From Anaerolineae bacterium (lineage in GTDB: Bacteria; Chloroflexota; Anaerolineae; B4-G1; SLSP01), in the NCBI GenBank assembly GCA_016927095.1, contig JAFGNI010000722.1, positions 1 to 13,004 on the forward strand: a stretch of 13,004 nucleotides of DNA. The letters run 5' to 3'. The number at the start of each line of letters is the position of its first letter. Positions within the stretch are counted from its first letter, which is position 1. Below the pieces are notes generated by a model that saw nothing but the letters and a program-made list of their open reading frames with translations, was not told the origin of the DNA and did not search any database. A program made the position numbers and the translations under genes. Below, one piece after another: positions 1 through 6,320 of the stretch.

Positions 1-2430
1 GAGGTACGCCTGAGCGATCGCGAGATCGAGGATATGTTGCACCAGGCGCGCATCGCGATCAACGGTATGGCACAGGGACAGCGTGCCCGTGAGCTGATCC
101 GCCAGTCGGACATCGCCTACCAGGTCTATCAGATGACCGCCCGCTTCCAGGCCGCGCGCGAAGAGGCGGACATCATGACGGCTTTGACGGACACGTTACC
201 GCATTTGGGGATCCGCCACGCTACGGTCGCCGTTTACGAGGAGGACGGCGATGATCCGGTGGCGTGGAGTCTGGCGCAGACAGTGCCAGGTGACGCAGCC
301 CAATCACACCGCTTTCGCAGTCGTGAGTTCCCGCCGGTAGGGTTCTACCCGCCCGACAGCCCTTTCCATCTGGCCTTGACCCCGCTGTTGTACCAAGGGC
401 AGTCACTCGTCGGCTTTGTGGCTTATGATATGGGAAATCTGGACCTCTGCGCCGACATCACGTGGTTGTTGGCATCGGCGTTGCACGGACTGCATGCGTA
501 TCGGGCTGCCGTAGAGGCCCGGCAGTTGGCAGAAGAAGCTAACCGCCTGAAAGGCCGTTTCCTATCGATGGTCAGCCACGAGCTGCGCACACCCTTGAAC
601 CTTATCTCGGGGTTAAGCGATCTGCTGTTGCGGGAGTCCGGTGGTGAAGTGCGAGAGGCAGACAACGAGATGCGGGAGGACCTGGAGCGGATCTATATCA
701 ATGCTCAGCATCTGGATGATCTCCTGCGAGATGTGCTGGACCTGGCCCGCAGTGAAGCCGGACGGCTGCATCTGATCTATGAACCGCTGGATATCCGTGA
801 GGTGCTGGAGCCGGTATCCGTAATTGCCGAGCTGTTGGTGCAGGAAAAAGGCCTGACGTGGCGCGCCCAAATCCCCGGCGACTTGCCCTATGTCCTGGGG
901 GATCGGACCCGCTTGCGACAGGTGATTCTGAACCTCGTCAATAACGCGGTCAAGTTCACGTCGCACGGAGAGATTACCGTGTGCGTTGACGTACAAGGCG
1001 AATTCCTAAGGGTGGCAGTGCGGGATACGGGCCTCGGGATCCCACGCGAGGAGCAATCTGTCATCTTCGATGAGTTCCGCCAGTCCGAGCGGACAACGGG
1101 CCGCGGTTATGGCGGTCTCGGCCTCGGCTTGGCAATCTGCAAGCGGCTGATTGAGATGCATGGGGGCGAGATCGGCGTGCATTCGTCAGGAGGAGAGGGA
1201 GATGGCTCGGAGTTCTTCTTCACGCTGCCGGTCGTCGCGAGATCAGGCGTACCCTCGGAGTGCAAAACTACGGGGGAAACTGAGCGTCCTGTCCTGCTGC
1301 TGGTTCGCGACACACATAGCGCTCAAGCGCAGCAGATGCGGTGGCTCGAGAAGCGCTTCGATGTCGTGCGGCAGGAGGTGGGTCAGGATGGTGAGTGGCT
1401 CAGTACGGTCCTGGCGGTGTCTCCAAGCGCAGTGATCCTGGACCAGGACGTGGCTGCTGAATGGGGATGGGAGATCTTGGCGGCGCTCAAGCAAAACCCA
1501 GCAACATCCCGCCTGCCCGTCTTGCTTCTCGGGGCGGGCCAGAGCGCTGACCAGGGCGGCCTTCTGGAGGTCAACTTCCTGAAAAAGCCGATCCGGACGA
1601 CGGAATTGGGCGAAGCGCTCATCGCTCAAGGGATAACGGTCGACACCTCCTGTGAGCCGGCTGAGAAGACAGTCTTGATCGTGGACGACGAGCGTGAGGT
1701 GCTAGATATGCACACGCGCATCGTCCGGCAGCAGTCGCCAGATCTACGGGTGCTGCAAGCCAGTGATGGCTATGAAGCATTGGATGTGCTGCGCAAGACC
1801 CGTCCCGATCTGGTTCTGCTGGACCTGATGATGCCTAGGCTGGACGGCTTCGGTGTGCTGGAAGCGATGCGTGAACATCCGTCGAGCCGTAATATCCCAG
1901 TGATCATCCTCACGGGCCAGACGTTGGCAGAGCAGGACATGGTGCGTCTGAATCAAGGTATGGTCAGTGTGCTGGGTAAGGGGCTTTTCACTGAGAAGGA
2001 GACCCTGGGACACCTGGAAGAGATCCTGGCGCGCCAACGTAAGTCAGCCTCCGAGGCTCAGAAGTTTGTGCTCAAGGCGATGGCTTACATCCACACGCAC
2101 TATATGCGCCCAATCTCTCGCAGCGATATCGCTGCCCACGTTGGCGTGAGCGAGCGGCACCTAACGCGGTGTTTCCGAGAGGAGACGTGCCTGACTCCGA
2201 TCACCTATCTCACGCGATATCGCGTCAAGCAGGCGAAGCGCCTTCTAGAAGCTGGCACGATGGGCATCACCGACATCGCGATGGCGGTCGGGTTCTCCAC
2301 TGGCGGTTACTTCTCCCGGGTGTTCCGGCAGGAGACAGGGGTCTCACCGCTGGCCTATCAGCGCGGCGAGTCCAAGGATGCTGAAGGGGACGAATTGTCC
2401 CAAAAGTATCAAAGGTCGTCCGAAAAGTAG
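1..2430 (+). CDS. Hybrid sensor histidine kinase / double receiver / AraC-type regulator (5' end outside window)
   Basis: The reading frame is open to base 1, so the true start lies upstream. Residues below count from the internal Met at 34. A GAF-like region spans about 40-155. A HisKA dimerisation helix follows, with an H-box (SHELRTPLN) and phospho-acceptor His182. A HATPase domain then shows an N-box (NLVNNAVKFT), a G1 box (DTGLGIP) and a glycine-rich G2 box (GLGLGLAIC). Receiver 1 (about 420-535) is degenerate: the acidic pair at its start is reduced to RD, but Asp470 and the KKP lysine remain. Receiver 2 (about 547-665) is canonical, with Asp551/Asp552, phospho-acceptor Asp597, Thr627 and Lys649. 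A double helix-turn-helix AraC domain ends the protein (about 673-785). No membrane segment is visible, so the protein should be cytoplasmic and join signal detection to DNA binding in one chain. Related Chloroflexota proteins often carry a LacI/periplasmic-binding-type ligand domain at the N-terminus. That this one does is inference. It lies directly upstream of a putative AraC-type operator and probably controls the genes that follow. Confidence 0.9.
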   Translation, partial: EVRLSDREIEDMLHQARIAINGMAQGQRARELIRQSDIAYQVYQMTARFQAAREEADIMTALTDTLPHLGIRHATVAVYEEDGDDPVAWSLAQTVPGDAAQSHRFRSREFPPVGFYPPDSPFHLALTPLLYQGQSLVGFVAYDMGNLDLCADITWLLASALHGLHAYRAAVEARQLAEEANRLKGRFLSMVSHELRTPLNLISGLSDLLLRESGGEVREADNEMREDLERIYINAQHLDDLLRDVLDLARSEAGRLHLIYEPLDIREVLEPVSVIAELLVQEKGLTWRAQIPGDLPYVLGDRTRLRQVILNLVNNAVKFTSHGEITVCVDVQGEFLRVAVRDTGLGIPREEQSVIFDEFRQSERTTGRGYGGLGLGLAICKRLIEMHGGEIGVHSSGGEGDGSEFFFTLPVVARSGVPSECKTTGETERPVLLLVRDTHSAQAQQMRWLEKRFDVVRQEVGQDGEWLSTVLAVSPSAVILDQDVAAEWGWEILAALKQNPATSRLPVLLLGAGQSADQGGLLEVNFLKKPIRTTELGEALIAQGITVDTSCEPAEKTVLIVDDEREVLDMHTRIVRQQSPDLRVLQASDGYEALDVLRKTRPDLVLLDLMMPRLDGFGVLEAMREHPSSRNIPVIILTGQTLAEQDMVRLNQGMVSVLGKGLFTEKETLGHLEEILARQRKSASEAQKFVLKAMAYIHTHYMRPISRSDIAAHVGVSERHLTRCFREETCLTPITYLTRYRVKQAKRLLEAGTMGITDIAMAVGFSTGGYFSRVFRQETGVSPLAYQRGESKDAEGDELSQKYQRSSEK

Positions 2431-2459
2431 AAGACTTCCCCGCCGTGTCGTGCTAGAGT
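2395..2459 (+). promoter_or_regulatory. Operator/promoter module 1: 21-bp-spaced direct repeats plus -35/-10
   Basis: Two copies of GTCCSAAAAGTA lie at 2397-2408 (S=C) and 2418-2429 (S=G), with start points exactly 21 bp apart, or two helical turns. The proximal copy continues into AGAAGACTT, ending at 2437. A possible -35 is AAGACT (2431-2436). After a 17-bp spacer comes TAGAGT (2454-2459), a 4/6 match to TATAAT preceded by TGC, as in an extended -10. The same arrangement with identical spacings recurs at 6148-6212. Direct repeats at this spacing abutting a weak -35 are the known pattern for AraC-family activators. The distal repeat and most of the proximal one lie inside the last codons of the regulator gene. 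The predicted transcript starts near 2466, about 40 bases before the receiver gene. Binding by the adjacent regulator is inference. Confidence 0.72.
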
Positions 2460-2504
2460 AGTAGAAGGTGGTGGCGTCTGCATGCATTGCACGGGGAGGT
2501 CTGT

Positions 2505-2876
2505 ATGACATTGCCTACCCTGATGGTAGTCGGTGACGATGCCAGCTTCCGCTATTTGATCCAGCGCTATGCGGACAAGAGTGCGTGTCGCGTGGTGTTT
2601 GCTGATTTGGCGCAAGATATCCCAGCCATTGTCCTGCAGGAAGCTCCGGGCATTGTGATGGTAGAGCTTGACTTCCCCAATGACCTGGGAAGGCAGATTG
2701 TGCATACGTTGAAGGCGCATCCCGCCACCCAAGGGATCCCCGTCATAATGTGCTCGTGGTCGCATGAAGCCGAGTGGAGTCTTGAAGAAGGCGCGGCTGT
2801 GTATCTGCAGAAGCCGATCCTGTACGACGATTTCCGGGTTGCCCTGCAGGATGTGGGGGCGGGACAGCAACCATGA
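2505..2876 (+). CDS. Stand-alone receiver-domain protein with Glu at the phosphorylation site
   Basis: This 123-residue protein is a single response-regulator receiver fold with no output domain. I chose the ATG at 2505 because GGGGAGG (2493-2499) sits five bases upstream. An in-frame TTG at 2487 has no such site. The acidic pair is Asp11/Asp12. Strand beta-3 reads IVMVELDFP. Counting back four residues from the conserved Pro58 puts Glu54 in the phospho-acceptor position normally held by Asp. Ser replaces the switch Thr in IMCS, and the KP motif (YLQKP) is kept. Glu at this position often mimics the phosphorylated state, so the protein may be always active or may respond by protein contact rather than phosphorylation. 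It is the first gene downstream of operator module 1 and is followed 76 bases later by a membrane protein. A partner could be the neighbouring kinase or another regulator. The fold assignment is firm and the role unknown. Confidence 0.82.
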   Translation: MTLPTLMVVGDDASFRYLIQRYADKSACRVVFADLAQDIPAIVLQEAPGIVMVELDFPNDLGRQIVHTLKAHPATQGIPVIMCSWSHEAEWSLEEGAAVYLQKPILYDDFRVALQDVGAGQQP

Positions 2877-2952
2877 ACCGCCGGCTGTGACTCGTTTGGT
2901 GGTCGCCGCACACCGCTAGTCATCGTCTGCCGGGAGCCTAGAAGGTAGAGAA

Positions 2953-3423
2953 ATGCGCAAACACATCTGGGGTGAGGTATTGGTCTATGTGCTTTGGGCA
3001 ATCGTATTGGCACTAGGCATCTGGGTATTGCTGCTCAGCCGCAATGCAGTGCTTTCCGTATTCTCGATGCTCGACACTGAAGCTACTACAGCGCGCGAAG
3101 GCCGGCGGACGACCCTTGACAGGTTCTACATCATTGGTGCGGGCCTGGCTTGGCTGGCTCTGATGGTTCTGTCCGAATTCTACTTCCGCAATGGCCTGCG
3201 TCGTGGTCAGCTACTTCAACGGTTTGCGCGGATACTGGGTATCGAGCTGCTGCTGCTGTTTATCATCGATGCCGTGCTGCTTCTGGTGATCGGGGTGAGC
3301 GCCACGACGTGGCTCCGCTGGCTCATCCTCGGGGGGGAACTCGTGTTGGGCGTTGCGTGTCTGACGTTTGCGCGTCCGGCTCCAGCTCTCTTGTCCGATG
3401 TCCGGAATGGTGGGGAAGGTTGA
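2953..3423 (+). CDS. Small integral membrane protein, four predicted helices
   Basis: I do not recognise this 156-residue protein. It has four strongly hydrophobic segments at about residues 7-28, 58-75, 93-115 and 118-137. A polar loop rich in Thr, Arg and Glu lies between the first two, and an Arg-rich stretch (RNGLRRGQLLQRFAR) between the second and third. The Arg-rich loop would be cytoplasmic by the positive-inside rule. The tail (VRNGGEG) is short and polar. No catalytic motif or signal peptide is evident. The start has only a weak purine-rich leader (GAAGGTAGAG, 2941-2950). It lies between the atypical receiver and the 851-residue protein on the same strand, so co-transcription from operator module 1 is plausible. 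It could be a membrane partner of the receiver or an accessory protein, but nothing in the sequence decides this. Confidence 0.6.
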   Translation: MRKHIWGEVLVYVLWAIVLALGIWVLLLSRNAVLSVFSMLDTEATTAREGRRTTLDRFYIIGAGLAWLALMVLSEFYFRNGLRRGQLLQRFARILGIELLLLFIIDAVLLLVIGVSATTWLRWLILGGELVLGVACLTFARPAPALLSDVRNGGEG

Positions 3424-3578
3424 CGCTGCTCCGCCGGGCAACCCACATACCCGCCTCCACCAGGGTCGGGGTGCGACAGATACCCGCAAGCCTCGTAGCC
3501 GTCCACCCGGCCCTAGATCGACTGACTATTGCCCTTCACTTCCGCCTCCCAACTACCTAACTAAAGGAGCTCCGCACC
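3424..3578 (+). other. Intergenic stretch with no evident element
   Basis: These 155 bases are C-rich and carry no clear hairpin, promoter or copy of the GTCCSAAAAGTA repeat. The only recognisable element is the ribosome binding site AAAGGAG (3563-3569), nine bases before the next ATG. The downstream gene therefore probably depends on read-through from upstream. Confidence 0.4.
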
Positions 3579-6134
3579 ATGCCTGTCTCTTACGTTCCCT
3601 TTGACCTCCAGGATGGTTATATTCACGACTGGCTGGTCGCCGGCCCGCAGGCGATTGCCGTTCAAGGCGTCGCCTCCCTGCCGGCTGGGGCATCCAAGGC
3701 TCAGATCCTAGGCCATTTCTACGCCGAATCATCCGGGATAGAACGCTTGCCCGTCGAACCGGGACCGCTCGACGAGAGCACCTTCAGAGTCGAGGACTAT
3801 GAGGGGCTTTGGGCCACCTACGCTTGTGCTGAGGATCACTTTGTGGACCTTTCAGCACGCTATCCTTCTTGTCACTATCTTCGAGGCTGGGCCTATACGG
3901 AGCTAGATGTCCCCGACAGCCGGACGTTGGTGCTGGGCTTGACCGCTGACGGTCCCGCTGATGTGTGGCTGAACGGGGCGCACGTACATCGTGGCGACGC
4001 CTTTGGCTTCCATAGCAGTGCGCTCCAGGCTTCGCTTCGTCAAGGCGCCAACGAGCTTCTCGTGCGCTTTGAGCACGTTGGCTCCGGGGCCTGCCGGCAC
4101 CGATTTGCGCTGAAGCTAACCGGCCAAACTGAGGGAGTGCAGGTACGCATCCCAACCGCCATCGAAGATGTCGCATATCGTAACCAGCTGGCGTCGCTGT
4201 TTAACAGTGCCTACACCGACCGCGATGTGTTCACCCGCGATGAGACGATCACCGTGCACTGGCCCGGGGATATGCGCGGCTCAGACGAGGCGGTCATACG
4301 GTTGCAGACGCCGGATGGGCGGATCTACGCGGAACACCGGGCCGCGGCTGTCCCGGGACAGTCCTCAGCGTTCCTGCCGGCCCTTCACGCGCCGCAGGGC
4401 CCGCTGCGGCTCCGGTTCCTGCCACGAACCCAGCTTTTCTACGATCAGAACGTGCGCGTCGAGCGTCAGATCGCCTTGTGGGGAATGGGTCTGGAGGCTT
4501 ACTCGGAGGTCCCCTTCGGCATATATCCCGAACGCCGCCTGCAAGCTCTGCAACACGCCATGCGCGGCGGTGGTGTCTTCGCGGAGATCGCCAAGATGGC
4601 TTTGGGCCAGTGGGCGGCAGTCGAGACAACCCCCATCCTGGCGGCGATCGACACGGTCAATAGGCACGAAGCCGATGCCCCATTGTTCCTCGTCGCGCTG
4701 CTCGGGATGCTCTGCCGGTGGGGGGAGCAGCCAGACTTCCCAGCTGCGCTGAAGGATCCAATCGAGACATGCCTCCTCGGATTCCGGGGCTGGGACACCC
4801 CGCCAGCCGCCGGTGGCATCGACGCCACTGCCGAAAGCACGCGCATCCTCCTCCATACCAGCGAGATCCTGGCTGGTCAGCTCCTGCCCGACCGGGTCTT
4901 CGCTGCAAGTGGCCGGACCGGTCAGTGGCACCGCGAGCGAGGGGAGCGCATGGCGCTGGTGTGGCTGCGCCATCGCGGTACCGGCGGTTTCGCGGCTTGG
5001 GATTCCCCGAATGCCTTCGAGGCGGAACTGGTTGCGCTAGCCCATCTCATGGACCTCTCAGAGACGGAGGCTGTCTGGCAGTTGGTAACGGTGACCATGG
5101 ACAAGCTGCTCTTCACCCTTGCGCTCAACACCTATCGCGGCGTCTTTGGTGCGACACAGGGCGCCGCAGACGTGACCAGCATCAAGGGCGGCCTGCTGGC
5201 GGCGACGGCTGGGATCTCACGGCTGTTGTGGGGGCAGGGTGTCTTCAACCACCATCTCGCAGGTGTGGTGAGCATGGCCTGCATGGAGGACTATCAGCTC
5301 CCACCTTTGATCCCGGACATCGCGATGACGTCGCGCGAGGAACTGTGGAATCGCGAATGCCACGTGACCGGTGACGCAGAAGCAGAGACGGTCAACAAGG
5401 TCACCTACCGGACACCCGACTTCTTGCTCGCTTCAGCACAGGACTATCACCCTGGTGAGCCCGGAGGGCGACAACACGTCTGGCAGGCGACCCTGGGACC
5501 CGAGGCGGTGGTCTATACAACCCATCCGGCGTGCGTAGGCCGGGGCGAAGGACATGCCCCGGGCTTCTGGCTTGGCAACGCGACCTTACCCCGTGTAGCC
5601 CAGTGGAAGGATGTGCTCATCGCCATCTATGACGTACCTGAAGACGATTGGATGGGCTACACGCACGCGTATTTCCCAACCTACGCCTTTGATGCGCACG
5701 CGCTGCTAGAGAATGCACAGGGTCAGGCGTGGGCTTTCGCCCAGAAGGGGGAGGGCTACGTGGCGATCACGGCGTCGCAGGGACTGTCGTGGATCACGCA
5801 AGGTCCAGCGGCCTATCGCGAACTGCGGTCCTATGGCCATGACGCGGTCTGGTGCTGTCAGATGGGGCGCGCCGCGTGGGATGGGGACTTCGAGGCCTTC
5901 CAGGAGCGCGTGCTTTCCCTGCCCGTGGTCTTCGACAAGCTTGTGGTGCGCTTCGATACGCTGCGAGGCGAGACTTTGACATTCGGCTGGGAGGGTCCTA
6001 TACTGCGCAACGGTGAAGAGGTGCCGCTGTCTGGCTTCAGGCACTATGAGAACCCCTACTGCGTCACGGACCTTGGCGCGTTAGAAATGGAGATCCGATC
6101 GGATCGCTACTTGATGCGTCTCAAGTTTGGATAG
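3579..6134 (+). CDS. Putative cytoplasmic polysaccharide/oligosaccharide-processing enzyme, jelly-roll + alpha-helical + beta domains
   Basis: This 851-residue protein starts at ATG 3579 behind AAAGGAG (3563-3569). Its N-terminus (MPVSYVPFDLQDGYIHDWLVAGP) lacks a signal peptide, so it should be cytoplasmic. Residues of about 90-190 resemble the jelly-roll of glycosidase accessory domains: a WxL-N-G turn (VWLNGAHVHRGD, near 130-140) is followed by a LRQGANELLVRFE strand. Residues of about 300-600 are helix-rich, with repeated Ala/Leu helices and a conserved-looking segment (RGVFGATQGAADVTS, then FNHHLAG with His558 and His559). From about 605 the chain is beta-rich (HVWQATLGPEAVVYTTHPAC, TFGWEGP). 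A helical toroid followed by beta sandwiches is the general plan of heparinase-, alginate- and chondroitin-lyase-like enzymes and of some glycoside hydrolases. I cannot assign a family or name catalytic residues. Its position between a sensor-regulator and an importer suggests it acts on the imported sugar. A non-enzymatic carbohydrate-binding role is possible. Confidence 0.6.
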   Translation: MPVSYVPFDLQDGYIHDWLVAGPQAIAVQGVASLPAGASKAQILGHFYAESSGIERLPVEPGPLDESTFRVEDYEGLWATYACAEDHFVDLSARYPSCHYLRGWAYTELDVPDSRTLVLGLTADGPADVWLNGAHVHRGDAFGFHSSALQASLRQGANELLVRFEHVGSGACRHRFALKLTGQTEGVQVRIPTAIEDVAYRNQLASLFNSAYTDRDVFTRDETITVHWPGDMRGSDEAVIRLQTPDGRIYAEHRAAAVPGQSSAFLPALHAPQGPLRLRFLPRTQLFYDQNVRVERQIALWGMGLEAYSEVPFGIYPERRLQALQHAMRGGGVFAEIAKMALGQWAAVETTPILAAIDTVNRHEADAPLFLVALLGMLCRWGEQPDFPAALKDPIETCLLGFRGWDTPPAAGGIDATAESTRILLHTSEILAGQLLPDRVFAASGRTGQWHRERGERMALVWLRHRGTGGFAAWDSPNAFEAELVALAHLMDLSETEAVWQLVTVTMDKLLFTLALNTYRGVFGATQGAADVTSIKGGLLAATAGISRLLWGQGVFNHHLAGVVSMACMEDYQLPPLIPDIAMTSREELWNRECHVTGDAEAETVNKVTYRTPDFLLASAQDYHPGEPGGRQHVWQATLGPEAVVYTTHPACVGRGEGHAPGFWLGNATLPRVAQWKDVLIAIYDVPEDDWMGYTHAYFPTYAFDAHALLENAQGQAWAFAQKGEGYVAITASQGLSWITQGPAAYRELRSYGHDAVWCCQMGRAAWDGDFEAFQERVLSLPVVFDKLVVRFDTLRGETLTFGWEGPILRNGEEVPLSGFRHYENPYCVTDLGALEMEIRSDRYLMRLKFG

Positions 6135-6147
6135 GTCCAGGGCGAAG

Positions 6148-6212
6148 TTGTCCGAAAAGTATAACAACCTGTCCCAAAAGTAGAAGACTTGCTGATGTGA
6201 GCGTTGTAAAGT
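6148..6212 (+). promoter_or_regulatory. Operator/promoter module 2 upstream of the ABC importer
   Basis: The direct repeats GTCCSAAAAGTA lie at 6150-6161 (S=G) and 6171-6182 (S=C), again 21 bp apart. The proximal copy continues into AGAAGACTT, ending at 6190. A possible -35 is AAGACT (6184-6189), followed after 17 bp by TAAAGT (6207-6212) as the -10. The distance from the end of ACTT to the -10 is 16 bp, exactly as in module 1 (2438-2453 there). The 16-bp stretch between them is largely unlike its counterpart, so the conserved parts look functional rather than a recent copy of the whole region. The predicted transcript begins near 6219, giving a leader of about 100 bases before the binding-protein gene. 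Activation by the AraC-type regulator at the start of the window is inferred. Confidence 0.75.
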
Positions 6213-6320
6213 AAGGGTGTACTGGCGGATTGTGTCTCTCTCGGTGTGTTCCATCTGCTGGACCCTTGGCGCTTGCCAGGGGGTGTGCTGGTTTATTCAC
6301 ATTCCATTAAGGAGGAGACG

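Noticed and set aside
2487..2504. TTG start for the receiver protein
   Set aside because: It adds six residues ahead of the fold. The ATG at 2505 has GGGGAGG at proper spacing.
4168..4752. Alternative + frame of 194 codons inside the 851-residue gene
   Set aside because: The product is Arg/Ser/Cys-rich, typical of a shadow frame, and the main frame has coherent domain patterns and a ribosome binding site.
6092..6105. Perfect 14-bp palindrome GATCCGATCGGATC
   Set aside because: It lies inside coding sequence, has no loop, and is built from GATC units. No second copy or promoter context was seen, so it is probably chance.
6263..6281. Small bulged hairpin in the leader of the binding-protein mRNA
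   Set aside because: Seven pairs with a bulge is weak, and it resembles no riboswitch I know.
6246..6320. Upstream start for the binding protein
   Set aside because: It would put 25 residues before the twin-arginine signal and ignores the strong ribosome binding site at 6309-6317.
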